Below, one piece after another: positions 15,980-26,331 of a DNA stretch of 64,000 nucleotides. Source of the DNA: Alphaproteobacteria bacterium. Lineage in GTDB: Bacteria > Pseudomonadota > Alphaproteobacteria > Rhizobiales > Rhizobiaceae. The stretch is taken from contig JANSYK010000004.1 in the NCBI GenBank assembly GCA_024742485.1, positions 62,001 through 126,000 of the forward strand, written 5' to 3'. The notes beneath the pieces were generated by a model. That model saw only the letters and a list, made by a program, of their open reading frames with translations. It made no database searches and was not told the origin of the DNA. Each line of letters starts with the position of its first letter. The first letter of the stretch is position 1. The position numbers and the translations under genes are program-made.

Positions 15980-17160
15980 GCCGTGCATTCACCATCAGGG
16001 AATTGCGTGTCCACGTCGTGGACAAATCATCCAGCGGCGGCGATTATTTCAACCAGGGCGCCAGTGAGCACTGGCTCGTTGACAGCGTCATCTCCAATCC
16101 GATGTCCGGTTATGCCCAATACAGCCAGCGGCGTTCATCATGGGGCATCGGCGTCCTCGGCTCGATCCTGGTGGAAATTGAAACAGAGGATGGCACGGTC
16201 GGCGTGGCGACCGGCACTGGAGGCGTTCCGGCAGCATGGCTGATCAAACACCATTTCAGCCGGTTTCTGGTTGGTACGGACGCCCGCAACATCAACAAGA
16301 TCTGGGACCAGATGTATCGCGCCTCCCTGCCCTATGGCCGCAAGGGCATACCGATCATGGCCATCAGCACGGTCGATCTCGCCCTGTGGGATTTGAACGG
16401 AAAAATTCGCGAAGAACCGGTCTATCATCTGATTGGCGGGCTCAGCCGCGAGGAGATATCGCTGTACTGCACCGGCCCGGCGCCCGCCACCATCAAGGAA
16501 ATGGGGTTCTGGGGTGCCAAGGTACCGCTGCCCTACAGCCATTTCGACGGGCTTGAGGGATTGAACCAGAACGTTGCCTTCCTCACCGAGAAGCGCAACG
16601 AGGTCGGACCGGATTATCCGCTGATGGTCGACTGCTACATGTCACTGACCGTACCCTACGCCATCCAGCTTGCCGAAGCCTGCAAACACCTCGACATTCA
16701 CTGGTGGGAGGAGGTGCTTTCTCCCGAGGACCTGGACGGCTACCGCCAGATCAGGCAAGCACACCCGACCCTCAAATGGACCACCGGCGAGCATGAATAT
16801 ACGCGCTATGGATTCCGCGCGATTATCGAAGACCGCGGCATCGATATCCTGCAACCGGACGTCATGTGGGTTGGTGGCCTGACCGAATTGTTGCGAATTG
16901 CCGCCCATGCAGCGGCCTATGACACGCCGATCATACCCCATGGCAGTGGCCCCTATTCCTATCACTTCATTGCCAGCCAGACCGGCCCGGCGGTTTGCGA
17001 ATATGTTGCTGCCAGCCCGGACGGACTGTCGATCATGCCAATGTTCGGTGATTTGCTCGAAGGCGAGGACGTGCCGCAGAACGGCCGGCTGAAAGTGTCA
17101 GCCTCACCCGGATTTGGCATGCAAATCGCAAATCGAGAACATTTGCGCCCGGTGGATTAG
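15976..17160 (+). CDS. L-rhamnonate dehydratase family protein (enolase superfamily), second copy
   Basis: Dehydrates L-rhamnonate (or a close relative) to 2-keto-3-deoxy-L-rhamnonate. The 394-residue protein closely follows the known RhmD layout from memory: N-terminal GGDYFNQGASEHW and PMSGYAQYSQRRSSWGI, the 20s loop residues that bind substrate; then LALWDLNGKI, KEMGFWGAKVPLP, metal ligands in VDCYMS and WEEVLSPED, GEHEYT, DVMWVGG and the catalytic His in IIPHGSGPYSYH. It is the last gene of the right operon and overlaps the mutarotase gene by 4 bases. No aldolase or diketo-acid hydrolase follows, so the final cleavage step must be encoded elsewhere. Confidence 0.88.
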   Translation: MSRAFTIRELRVHVVDKSSSGGDYFNQGASEHWLVDSVISNPMSGYAQYSQRRSSWGIGVLGSILVEIETEDGTVGVATGTGGVPAAWLIKHHFSRFLVGTDARNINKIWDQMYRASLPYGRKGIPIMAISTVDLALWDLNGKIREEPVYHLIGGLSREEISLYCTGPAPATIKEMGFWGAKVPLPYSHFDGLEGLNQNVAFLTEKRNEVGPDYPLMVDCYMSLTVPYAIQLAEACKHLDIHWWEEVLSPEDLDGYRQIRQAHPTLKWTTGEHEYTRYGFRAIIEDRGIDILQPDVMWVGGLTELLRIAAHAAAYDTPIIPHGSGPYSYHFIASQTGPAVCEYVAASPDGLSIMPMFGDLLEGEDVPQNGRLKVSASPGFGMQIANREHLRPVD

Positions 17161-17571
17161 CACCGACCGGCACCATTGCGCTCTTCGACCTTGAGATGCG
17201 CCGGCCTCCCCCCGATGACCTGTGATTTCCGGTTAAGCGAGGGGTGCACCGGCCTGCCTGCAGCGCAAATTCTCCAATCAGATCCCGCCAATGTCGGATT
17301 TTTTTCGGCGTGGTTAGAATTTGATTAACAATTGCAGCACATGATTTCCCGTATTGGTTGTTTCGACAAAACACAACAACAATCAGATTCGTACCAATTC
17401 GAACTGAAAAGACAGACGACACCGGCAAAATGACTTTTCCGGTGTGGCCGGGGGCACCTGTGCCGAATTCGGGAACCTGCAATCCATTCGCAAAACTGGC
17501 GAAATGCCAAAACCCATTAAATCCATGGGGTTTTTGACGACAGCCCCTGGAACAGCACAGGACGAAACGCG
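17161..17571. other. Intergenic region upstream of the globin-coupled chemoreceptor
   Basis: No convincing gene in these 411 bp. The middle part is AT-rich (about 17295-17400). An imperfect inverted repeat, ACACCGG (17419-17425) with complement at 17439-17445 and an inner AAAA/TTTT pair, could be a terminator or an operator. A promoter for the downstream gene is expected but not identified. Confidence 0.4.
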
Positions 17572-19203
17572 ATGACGGACTCAGATCAGGGCCGGAGTAT
17601 TGACGCCCGCATGGACTTCATGGAGCTGGGAGAGGACTGCTCCAAACGGATAAGAACTCTGCAACCTCTCGTCGAAAAGGAATTGCCCGTCGGGCTCGAT
17701 AAATTCTACGAAAAGGTCAGGGCAACGCCACAGGTCAACCGCTTCTTCTCTACAGAAACCCATATTCAGCAGGCCAGAGGCGCTCAAATCGGGCATTGGA
17801 ATGCCATATCGAGCGGCTGTTTCGACGACAATTACGTTTCGCAGGTCCGAACCATCGGTTCCGTTCATTCCAGGATAGGTCTGGAACCGCGCTGGTATAT
17901 TGGTGGCTACGCACTGATCGTCGAACACTTGATCCAGGCTTCCGTCGCGGAACATTGGCCGGCCGGGCTTCTTCGAAAGAAGAGCAAACTGTGCGCCGAA
18001 GAGTTCGGCGGTGCACTTGCAGCCCTGATCAAGGCCGTGATGCTCGACATGGATATCGCCATATCCGTCTATCTGGAAGAAGAAGCCGAGAAGGCCCGTC
18101 AGAAGGTCATGCGCGAAACCATCGCCGACGAGCGCAAACTTGTCTCCGATACCCTTGCAGCCGCCATGTCGCACCTTGCCCAGAAGGACATGTGCCACCG
18201 GATCGACGACACACTCCCGGAAGCCTATGAGTCCCTCAAGACCGATTTCAACTATTCGGTCGAGGCCCTGCAGGGTGCCTTGCTGCAAGTCGGCGACAAT
18301 GTGGCGACGATCCAGAATGGCGCGGCGGAAATCCGGTCGTCCTCCGATGAATTGTCGAAACGAACGGAACAACAAGCCGTTTCTGTTGAGCAAACAGCCG
18401 CTGCGGTTGAACAGCTCTCGACCGCCGTCAAATCGTCAGCACAGCGGGCCGAGGACGCTGGAAACCTGGTCAACAAGACCAAGTCCGGCGCGGAAGACTC
18501 CGGTCAGGTCGTTCAAAAGGCGGTCAATGCCATGGAGGATATTGAGGCGTCCGCAGAACAGATCTCCAATATCATCGATGTCATCGACAACATCGCGTTT
18601 CAGACCAATCTTCTGGCACTCAATGCCGGTGTCGAAGCGGCACGCGCCGGAGAAGCCGGCAGAGGATTTGCGGTTGTCGCACAGGAGGTGCGCGAACTGG
18701 CGCAACGCTCGGCCAAGGCCGCCCAGGAGATTACCGAGCTGATCAACAAATCGGGCGAGCAGGTCAAAACCGGCGTGACACTTGTCAAGGAAACCGGAGT
18801 GTCACTCGATTCGATCATCGGCGAAATGCGCGAGATCACCGAGCACGTCACGTCGATTGTCGACACGGCACGTGAACAATCGGCGGGACTGGATGAAATC
18901 AACAACGCCGTAACCGCGATTGACGAAAGCACCCAGCAAAACGCCGCCATGGTGCAGGAGACGACAGCGGTCAGTCACACGCTGGCGAATGAGACAAATG
19001 AACTCATTGGTCTTCTGCACCAATTCAGTCTCGGCAGTGAAATCACCTCGGTGTCGGCGGGTGACAATCGTGCCGCGACAACGGCGTCCAGCAGGCAGGT
19101 CCATCAATATGCCGCCCATACACCGGTGGCGAACGATCACAGCGCCATTCCCCCAAGCCATGGAAACGCGGCAATCGATCAGGACTCCTGGAAGGAGTTC
19201 TGA
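17572..19203 (+). CDS. Globin-coupled methyl-accepting chemotaxis protein (HemAT/protoglobin type)
   Basis: Cytosolic aerotaxis-type receptor of 543 residues with no membrane span. Residues about 20-180 are a protoglobin sensor: the proximal heme ligand is His99 in [18 protein letters not shown], the standard globin-coupled-sensor signature. A short helical linker follows, then an MCP signalling domain about 250-480 with the conserved tip [20 protein letters not shown] and [14 protein letters not shown]. The protein ends in SWKEF, matching the xWxxF CheR/CheB docking pentapeptide, reached by a flexible Ser/His/Ala-rich tail. It stands alone, with no che genes in the window. Ligand should be O2 or another gas; whether it drives flagellar taxis is inferred from the family. 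Confidence 0.93.
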   Translation: MTDSDQGRSIDARMDFMELGEDCSKRIRTLQPLVEKELPVGLDKFYEKVRATPQVNRFFSTETHIQQARGAQIGHWNAISSGCFDDNYVSQVRTIGSVHSRIGLEPRWYIGGYALIVEHLIQASVAEHWPAGLLRKKSKLCAEEFGGALAALIKAVMLDMDIAISVYLEEEAEKARQKVMRETIADERKLVSDTLAAAMSHLAQKDMCHRIDDTLPEAYESLKTDFNYSVEALQGALLQVGDNVATIQNGAAEIRSSSDELSKRTEQQAVSVEQTAAAVEQLSTAVKSSAQRAEDAGNLVNKTKSGAEDSGQVVQKAVNAMEDIEASAEQISNIIDVIDNIAFQTNLLALNAGVEAARAGEAGRGFAVVAQEVRELAQRSAKAAQEITELINKSGEQVKTGVTLVKETGVSLDSIIGEMREITEHVTSIVDTAREQSAGLDEINNAVTAIDESTQQNAAMVQETTAVSHTLANETNELIGLLHQFSLGSEITSVSAGDNRAATTASSRQVHQYAAHTPVANDHSAIPPSHGNAAIDQDSWKEF

Positions 19204-19343
19204 TCGCCGCCATGCGATGAAACCGGTCATGAAAACTATCGACCGGACGGCAGGGGCACACTGCGAACACCTGTTGAAACAGCAAGCGGTCAGGGAACAT
19301 CCGGCCGCTTGCATCACTTGATCCGGCGGGCTTGGCGGCGTCA

Positions 19344-20018
19344 CTACCCGTCCCTTTTCAGCGCTCCCTGAATGTAGGCTTTTGCGTCATCACCGGACCA
19401 ATGCGCTGGACCGTTCATATTGGCCAGCAGACATCCGGTGTCATCGACCAGCAGTGTGACCGGCAAGCCAAAGGCTAGGCCGTCCTTTTTCAGGGCATTG
19501 AATATGCCCATGGAATTGTCCCGGTAGTAGCCGAGATCGCCGACGCCGATTTCGCTGAGAAATTTCTTTGGCTTTGTATCATCGCCGGTGTCGATATTGA
19601 CGGCCACCACTTCGAATGTGTCACTGCCCAGTTCCGCCTGCAACGTGTTGAGGGCAGGCATTTCCTCGCGGCAGGGCGCACACCAGGTCGCCCACAGATT
19701 GACCAGCAGTGTCTTTCCGGAAAGATCTCCGATCGTCATGGGTTGCCCGTCAGGTCCGTTGAAGGCCAGGGTCTGAAGTGATTTGGGATCGGAGGCGGAC
19801 GCCATGGCCGCCACATCGCCCGTGGCCAGGGGCTGGATCGCCTCCGCATGGGCCAGGGCCGAGGAACACGATGCGGCACTTCCAGCAACCTCGCCCGATG
19901 TGTTGCCAGACCGCGTGTCATTCACGTATACCGCCAGCATCACGGCCAGTGCGGCGAGGACGACGGCGCCGCCGATGAGCCTTGCCGAAACGCGGCTCTT
20001 GTTTTTCTTTTCAGACAT
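19344..20018 (-). CDS. TlpA-like membrane-anchored thiol:disulfide oxidoreductase
   Basis: Periplasmic thioredoxin-fold reductase of 224 residues. One N-terminal membrane anchor at about residues 12-33, then a TlpA/ResA-type domain with active site [12 protein letters not shown] near residue 110 and the cis-Pro loop [10 protein letters not shown] near 180. Members reduce cytochrome c or copper-site cysteines during assembly. Start chosen at 20018; the frame is open to 20312 but that part overlaps argH on the other strand. It is divergent from argH with only 28 bp between the starts, a neighbour order common in rhizobia. Confidence 0.92.
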   Translation of the reverse strand: MSEKKNKSRVSARLIGGAVVLAALAVMLAVYVNDTRSGNTSGEVAGSAASCSSALAHAEAIQPLATGDVAAMASASDPKSLQTLAFNGPDGQPMTIGDLSGKTLLVNLWATWCAPCREEMPALNTLQAELGSDTFEVVAVNIDTGDDTKPKKFLSEIGVGDLGYYRDNSMGIFNALKKDGLAFGLPVTLLVDDTGCLLANMNGPAHWSGDDAKAYIQGALKRDG

Positions 20019-20046
20019 TCCTGTCGTCTCCGGAGTTATTTCATTC

Positions 20047-21435
20047 ATGACCGGCAAGACTTCCAACCAGATGTGGGGCGGGCGTTTCGCTTCCGGCCCC
20101 GACGCAATCATGGAAGAGATCAATGCGTCGATCGATTTCGACCAGCGGCTGTTTGCCCAGGACATTGCCGGCTCGCTCGCCCATGCGGCCATGCTTGCCG
20201 ATACTGGCATAATCTCGGCCGAAGATCGTGACAAGATTACGGACGGTTTGAACACGATTATGTCAGAAATCCAGTCCGGCGGCTTTGCGTTCTCCCGCCG
20301 GCTGGAGGACATTCACATGAATATCGAGGCCCGGCTGGCCGACCTGATCGGCCCCGCTGCCGGGCGGTTGCATACGGCGCGCTCTCGCAATGACCAGGTT
20401 GCGCTTGATTTTCGCCTTTGGGTGAAGGCCCAGCTGCAGCAGATCTATGCGGCGTTGAGCCGTCTGATCGAGGCATTTCTGGATCGGGCGGAGGAGCACG
20501 CGGACACTGTCATGCCGGGCTTTACGCACCTGCAGACGGCACAGCCCGTGACATTTGGTCACCACTGCATGGCCTATGTGGAAATGTTCGGTCGCGACCG
20601 GTCACGGACCCGCGATGCCCTGGCGCGGCTCGACGAATCGCCATTGGGCGCGGCTGCCCTTGCCGGAACGGGGTTTCCGATCGACCGGCACCAGACAGCC
20701 AAAGAACTCGGATTTGCAACACCGACCCGAAACTCGATCGACACGGTCTCGGACCGCGATTTCGCCCTCGAATTCCTGGCGGTTGCGGCGATTTGCAGCA
20801 CCCATCTGTCCCGGCTGGCCGAGGAAATCGTCATCTGGTCGACGCCGCAATTCGGCTTTGTGCGCCTGTCGGACTCCTTTTCCACCGGCTCATCCATCAT
20901 GCCGCAGAAGAAGAATCCGGACGCCGCCGAACTGGTGCGCGCCAAGACCGGACGAATCAATGGCGCCTTGATCGCCTTGCTGACCGTGATGAAGGGATTG
21001 CCACTGGCCTATTCCAAGGACATGCAGGAAGACAAGGAACAGGTGTTCGATGCCGCCGAAACGCTGGAGCTTGCATTGGCGGCGATGACCGGGATGATCG
21101 GCGATCTCTCCGTATCACGCGAGGCGATGAATCGCGCAGCTGGCGCCGGTTTTTCAACGGCAACCGATCTGGCCGACTGGCTGGTGCGCGAAGCCGGTCT
21201 GCCCTTTCGGGAGGCCCATCACGCCACCGGCAGCGCCGTGGCGCTTGCCGAACAGCGCGGCTGTGATCTGGCCGACCTGCCGCTTTCCGATCTAAAGTCC
21301 ATCAACGCCGCCATCACGGATGATGTCTTTTCCGTTCTGACCGTTGAAGCCTCTGTCGCCAGCCGAACAAGTTTCGGTGGCACCGCGCCGGACAAGGTTC
21401 GCGAGCAGATCGCCTGGTGGCGCACCAATCTTTGA
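20047..21435 (+). CDS. argH: Argininosuccinate lyase
   Basis: Last step of arginine synthesis: argininosuccinate to arginine plus fumarate. 462 residues, the usual length. The N-terminus MWGGRF, the [11 protein letters not shown] region near residue 110, [20 protein letters not shown] with the catalytic His near 158, and the fumarase/lyase signature [12 protein letters not shown] near 283 with the catalytic Ser are all intact. Start at 20047 gives the family N-terminus; the frame is open upstream to 19783 only as a shadow of the TlpA gene. Followed by an lptM-type lipoprotein and lysA. Confidence 0.97.
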   Translation: MTGKTSNQMWGGRFASGPDAIMEEINASIDFDQRLFAQDIAGSLAHAAMLADTGIISAEDRDKITDGLNTIMSEIQSGGFAFSRRLEDIHMNIEARLADLIGPAAGRLHTARSRNDQVALDFRLWVKAQLQQIYAALSRLIEAFLDRAEEHADTVMPGFTHLQTAQPVTFGHHCMAYVEMFGRDRSRTRDALARLDESPLGAAALAGTGFPIDRHQTAKELGFATPTRNSIDTVSDRDFALEFLAVAAICSTHLSRLAEEIVIWSTPQFGFVRLSDSFSTGSSIMPQKKNPDAAELVRAKTGRINGALIALLTVMKGLPLAYSKDMQEDKEQVFDAAETLELALAAMTGMIGDLSVSREAMNRAAGAGFSTATDLADWLVREAGLPFREAHHATGSAVALAEQRGCDLADLPLSDLKSINAAITDDVFSVLTVEASVASRTSFGGTAPDKVREQIAWWRTNL

Positions 21436-21509
21436 TCGCCGTCCTTGTGTCACTGCCGCATAAACAGGGTGCACAAGGGGCCAGAACTCCGTTAAAAGGG
21501 CTGGAGACG

Positions 21510-21722
21510 ATGTTGAACAACAGGCACAGACTCATGACAGCGACCCATGCTGCAAAAGCTGCGACCATCGCCCTCCTGGCTGCGATTGTGCTGACCGGCT
21601 GCGGCCGAAAGGCAGCGCTGGATACGCCGCCGGGCCGCGTCGTCGTGCCCGGTGAGGACGGATCCGGCGAGAAACGGGAAGAAGAAGACCGCCGCTTTAT
21701 CCTTGATCCGCTGATCCTGTAG
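21510..21722 (+). CDS. lptM: LptM-like small lipoprotein
   Basis: 70-residue outer-membrane lipoprotein. A hydrophobic signal ends in the lipobox LTGC at about residues 28-31, followed by GRKAALDTPPG, the Gly-Arg-Lys...Pro-Pro start typical of LptM/YifL proteins that assist LptD maturation. The rest is short, charged and probably disordered. It lies directly between argH and lysA, the standard alphaproteobacterial position, 8 bp before the lysA GTG. Start at 21510 has GGAG close upstream; an ATG at 21534 is also possible. Confidence 0.8.
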   Translation: MLNNRHRLMTATHAAKAATIALLAAIVLTGCGRKAALDTPPGRVVVPGEDGSGEKREEEDRRFILDPLIL

Positions 21723-21730
21723 GCCATCCC

Positions 21731-22999
21731 GTGAATCATTTCGACTACCGCGACGGCATCCTCCATGCCGAGGATGTCAGTATTCCCGACATCGCCAAGG
21801 CCGTCGGAACACCGTTCTATTGTTACTCGACAGCGACGCTCACCCGTCACTATCGCGTCTTCGCCGAAGCGTTTTCCGGAATCGATGCGCTGATTTGCTA
21901 CGCCATGAAGGCCAATTCCAACCAGGGTGTCCTGGCGACTCTGGCGGCGCTCGGCGCCGGGGCCGATGTTGTTTCGGAGGGCGAATTGCGGCGGGCACTG
22001 GCGGCAGGCATCCCCGCCGAGAAGATCGTTTTTTCCGGGGTCGGCAAGACCGTCCGCGAGATCGACATGGCCCTCGATGTCGGCATTCTCTGTTTCAACG
22101 TTGAGTCGGAGCCGGAACTTGAAGTGCTGAACGCCCGCGCCCTCAAGGCCGGAAAGAAAGCCCCGGTCTCGTTCCGGGTCAATCCGGATGTCGACGCCAG
22201 AACCCATGCCAAGATCTCGACCGGCAAGAAGGAAGACAAGTTCGGAATCTCCTGGACCCGCGCCGAAGGCGTCTATCAGAGAGCTGCCGAACTGTCGGGG
22301 ATCAATGTCACCGGGATCGACATGCATATCGGCAGCCAGATTACGGATTTGCAGCCCTATCAGGATGCCTTCAATCTGTTGAAGCGTCTGGTCGACACGC
22401 TGCGCGCCGCCGGCCACACGATTGAACATATCGATGTTGGAGGCGGACTGGGCATCCCCTACCGGTCCGACAACGAACCGCCCCCAGACCCGCAGGCCTA
22501 TGCCGATGTGGTGCTGGATCAGGTCCGGTCTCTCGATTGCCAGGTGATTTTCGAACCCGGGCGCATGATTGCCGGCAATGCCGGCATCCTCGTCAGCGAA
22601 GTCATTTACGTCAAAGACAGCGGATCGCGCAGCTTCGCCATTGTAGACGCCGCCATGAATGACCTGATCCGCCCGACACTCTACGAGGCCTGGCACGACA
22701 TTCGGCCGGTGCTGGTTCCGCCGCCGGATCGTCCGCATGGCAAAGTCGACATTGTCGGCCCGGTCTGCGAAAGCGGCGACTATCTTGCAAAGGACCGCGA
22801 CATGGCCGAGCTGAAATCGGGTGACCTGATCGCCATCGGATCAGCCGGCGCCTATGGCGCCGTGCAATCCTCCACCTACAACACCAGGCTGCTGGTGCCG
22901 GAAGTCCTCGTCAAGGGCGATGCCTTTCATGTGGTGCGGCCGCGTGGCGACTATGACGCACTGATCGGTCTCGATTCCGTCCCGGATTGGCTGGACTGA
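21731..22999 (+). CDS. lysA: Diaminopimelate decarboxylase
   Basis: PLP enzyme making L-lysine from meso-diaminopimelate. 422 residues. The PLP lysine lies in CYAMKANSNQGV near residue 60, the HIGSQITDL motif near 200, the phosphate-binding VGGGLGIPY near 240, EPGRMIAGNAG near 280 and the dimer-active-site CESGDYLAKDR near 348. GTG start, 8 bp after the lptM stop. Order argH-lptM-lysA is conserved in the group. Confidence 0.97.
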   Translation: MNHFDYRDGILHAEDVSIPDIAKAVGTPFYCYSTATLTRHYRVFAEAFSGIDALICYAMKANSNQGVLATLAALGAGADVVSEGELRRALAAGIPAEKIVFSGVGKTVREIDMALDVGILCFNVESEPELEVLNARALKAGKKAPVSFRVNPDVDARTHAKISTGKKEDKFGISWTRAEGVYQRAAELSGINVTGIDMHIGSQITDLQPYQDAFNLLKRLVDTLRAAGHTIEHIDVGGGLGIPYRSDNEPPPDPQAYADVVLDQVRSLDCQVIFEPGRMIAGNAGILVSEVIYVKDSGSRSFAIVDAAMNDLIRPTLYEAWHDIRPVLVPPPDRPHGKVDIVGPVCESGDYLAKDRDMAELKSGDLIAIGSAGAYGAVQSSTYNTRLLVPEVLVKGDAFHVVRPRGDYDALIGLDSVPDWLD

Positions 23000-23092
23000 C
23001 GCCGGACGGGCGACTCTCACAATTTGTTGCAGCGTCTCGCCTTTGCCGCAAAGAGTGCTATTCTTCCCTAATGCCGGAAGGATGATTCATCC

Positions 23093-25664
23093 ATGACACC
23101 AAACTCTCGCGGTGAGAGCACCGAAAATACAGCCCATGCCGGCGCGACGTTGCGGCGACGCATTGCGACGCGCATTCGCGCCGTACAGGGCATTTTGTTT
23201 TTCGAACGGATTTGGCCACGGGTGCTGCCGGCCCTTTGCATTGCAGCGCTTTTTATCGCATTTTCCTGGTTTGGTTTGTTCCGCCTGGTCCCCGACTGGC
23301 TGCGCATTGTCACGCTCGTCGCCTTCGCCGTCCTTTTTGTCGGTTCACTTTTCACCTTCCGGGGCTTGCGTTGGCCACTGAAGCCAGAAGCGCTGCTACG
23401 CCTTGAAACGGACAATCACATCGTTCACCAGGCGCTGGCGGCCCAGTCGGACAGGCTGGAACAGGGCGATGCGTTCGCCCGTTCGCTGTGGCGTCGGCAT
23501 CAGGCGCGGATGGCCGAGCAAATTGCCGCCATCCGCCTGGCCGCACCGCGGCCGCCAACACCCAGACTGGACCCCTATGGCATTCGCGTTTTTGTGGCGC
23601 TGATCCTGGTGACCGCTTTCGGCTATTCCTTTTCCAATCAATCGGGCCTCATCGGCGATGCCTTCCGAAGCCATGCAAAACAGGCCGAAATTGCCGGCAT
23701 TCGCGTTGATGCCTGGGTCACACCGCCCAAATATACCGGCAAGCCTCCCATCTTTCTGACGGGCAATACATCTGGCCTGCCGGATGTGATCACGGTCCCC
23801 GAAGGCAGCGAATTGCTGGTGCGAATTGTCGGTGGGACCGGTGCGGAAGAGGTCATCTTCGAAACGCCGGACACCGCCATCGCAATGCCTTCGGAGGTTG
23901 ATTCCAAATCAGCAAATGCGGCCGACCGGACCTTGGATGCACGCAGTTTCCGTCACAATCCGGCCAGTGGCGGAACCCTTGTGGTTCGGCAGGGACAGAA
24001 CACGGCAGAAAGCTGGCGCTTCACTTTGATCCCCGATGATCCACCAGTCATAGCCTTTGACGGACAGCCTACCCGTGCGGTCAATGGTGCCCTCGAAATC
24101 GCGTTTACGGTCGACGATGATTATGGCACGCAAAAGGCCCATGCGGAAATCGTTGCCGTCACACCGCAATCGCCGGATGCCAATCCGCTCTATGGAAACC
24201 CGGACTATCCTCTGACCCTGCCACGTAGCGCGGCGGGTGAGCGCAAGAGCCGCGACAGCCGCAACCTGACGGAGCACCCTCTTGCAGGTCTGCCGGTCCG
24301 CATCACATTGGTGGCCGAAGATTCCACCGGCCAGACAGGTCGCAGCGAAACCATCGAGATGGAATTGCCCGGGCGCTATTTCAACAATCTCCTGGCCGGC
24401 GCGGTTGCCGAGCAAAGACAGGTGCTGGCACTCGACACCAACCGTCTGGACCGGGTTTTCGACCTGAATGACGCGATCACTTTCGCGGCGGAAGACACCA
24501 TCAAGAACACGACACACTATCTGCTGATCCGATCAGCCCGCGCCAGGCTGAAGCAATCCTACAATGATGACATGTACCGCGATACGGCCGACTATCTGTG
24601 GGATATTGCGCTCGGTATAGAGGACGGCAACCTTTCCTTCGCCGAGCGGCGACTGCGCGACGCCCAGCGGGCCTTGTCCGAGGCGCTGGAAAACGGTGCG
24701 TCGGACGAAACGATCCAGGCGCTGATGGATGAATTGCGCGAGGCGATGCAGGAATTTCTCCAGGCATTGGCCCAAAACATGCAGCGCAATCAGGATTCGG
24801 CGCAAATCCCCCAATCCGACCTGCAGAACATGGTTCGCAGCGACGATCTCAACCGCATGCTCGATCAGATCGAGAACCTTGCCCAGTCGGGTGCCCGCGA
24901 TCAGGCACAGCAGCTGCTTTCGGAGCTGCAAAGGATGATGAACAATCTGCAGACCGGTCAACAGCGACAGGCGCAGGGTGACAATCCGATGCGCCAGCAA
25001 ATGGACAAGCTCGGCGAGTTGATGCAAAAACAGCAACAGTTGATGGAAGAGACCTTCGATCTGGAACAGGCATTGCGGGAGCGGCGGCGGCAGCAGTTCT
25101 TCCAGGATGAAAACAGCCAGCAGGGCGAAAACCAGCAGGGTCCCGGTCAGCAGATGACGGAAGAAGAACTGCGCCAGGCCCTGCGTGACCTGCAGGAGCA
25201 ACAGCAGGCGTTGCAGCAGCAACTCAGCGAATTGCAGGAAGCCCTCGAGGGCATGGGTATGCCGCAAAATGAGGGGTTCAATGAAGCCGGGGAAGCCATG
25301 GGCGAAGCCGGCGAGGCAACTGGGTGATGGCGAGGGTGAAACCGCCGTCGGCGAACAGGGCCGCGCGCTCCAGGCGTTGCGTGACGGCGCACAGAGCATG
25401 ATGAACCAGATGCGCCAGGCCATGGGTCAAAATCCCGGTGGTCCGAACAACGGGCCGGGGTCGCGCAATCCCACACGTCTCGATCCGCTTGGCCGCCCGC
25501 GCGCCAATACCGGCCCCGACTTTGGCGACAACGTCAAAATCCCCGAGGAAGCCGACATTCAGCGGGCCCGGCGGATTCTGGAAGCAATCCGTGAGCGTCT
25601 GGGCGACGCCTTCCGGCCCGAGATGGAACGCTTCTATCTGGAAAGACTGCTGGATAACCGATAA
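23093..25664 (+). pseudogene. TIGR02302/DUF4175 family membrane protein, frameshifted near its 3' end
   Basis: Large rhizobial protein of unknown function, normally about 850 residues and found after lysA. The first frame runs 23093-25327 (744 residues): two membrane spans about residues 42-85, a third near 165, a beta-rich middle region and a very Gln-rich helical tail. It stops at TGA 25325. The family's conserved end (GRALQALRDGAQSM, DPLGRPRAN, ADIQRARRILEAIRERLGD) is present in the +1 frame up to 25664. Removing one G at 25315/25316 restores a continuous chain (GEQLGDGEGE). So there is a one-base insertion in a GA/GC-rich low-complexity stretch: a real mutation or a sequencing error. Everything else looks intact. 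Confidence 0.8.
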
Positions 25665-26227
25665 CTCAGGGCTTCTGGATCCCTTGGCGACCAGCGCTCC
25701 GATGATAATCGATTGAGTGCCGCTACCGTTATGGGCGGCGCCGAATCCTCTGATTTGTGGCAGAAGCTTCGCCTTGCTGATATTTCGCTCGTGCGATCAT
25801 CGGCATGAGAGGGCTTTGTTTTTGATGTTTCCCGGAACCGGCTGCAGGCAAGTCTCAGCACTCAATGACGGGTTTCCCCACGTCGAGACGGTTTGATCCT
25901 GTCAAATCTCTGGTGGCACCGCACCAGCTGTTTTTTGCCGCACAGAACGGCAGATTTGCACAAGTTGCATGATCGTTTGGACAATAAGTCTGTATTCTTA
26001 CGGATTGCATTGTTCTGCACCAATGCCACTGATGGAACCATTGACGAATCGAAGTATTGGCAAAATCCGTGACTGGCGAACAGTTGGCTTGGGTCCCTTT
26101 CAGATCGCAAAACCGCATTCGGCTTCGGCCCAATCATCAAAATCATAAATAACTGATATATATAGGCAATTTTCTGAGAAACGCACTCCGGCAGTCAGTC
26201 ATTTTTTCAAATGGCAAAGGCTGCTGA
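25665..26227. other. Long intergenic region without a recognisable gene
   Basis: About 560 bp with lower G+C than its flanks, especially after 26130. Short open frames exist on the minus strand (for example 25855-26146) but they have no ribosome site and no family-like composition. The region may be remnant DNA brought in with the S74 lipoprotein gene. Confidence 0.4.
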
Positions 26228-26260
26228 CAATTGATTTGCTCAATATCAATTGGATAATAT
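26228..26260 (+). promoter_or_regulatory. Putative promoter and palindromic operator of the S74 lipoprotein gene
   Basis: TTGATT (26231-26236), 18-bp spacer and TAATAT (26255-26260) form a plausible promoter. A perfect 8-bp inverted repeat, CAATTGAT (26228-26235) and ATCAATTG (26245-26252), overlaps the -35 box and spacer, which is a good position for a repressor site. Confidence 0.45.
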
Positions 26261-26331
26261 TTGGCGTGCAACCTTGGTTGTTCCGATTGACTGTTTTTGG
26301 CGGGTTGCTGCCGATTCTTGAGGGGACGAAT

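Noticed and set aside
21314-22738. Minus-strand open frame of 474 codons
   Set aside because: Antisense of lysA and the end of argH, both intact and well supported.
23560-25327. Possible programmed +1 frameshift in the TIGR02302 gene
   Set aside because: No slippery sequence or stimulatory structure seen at 25310-25327; a simple one-base insertion explains it better.
25855-26146. Two overlapping minus-strand frames of 92-94 codons in the gap before the S74 lipoprotein gene
   Set aside because: No ribosome site, no similarity pattern and mutually overlapping; treated as chance frames.
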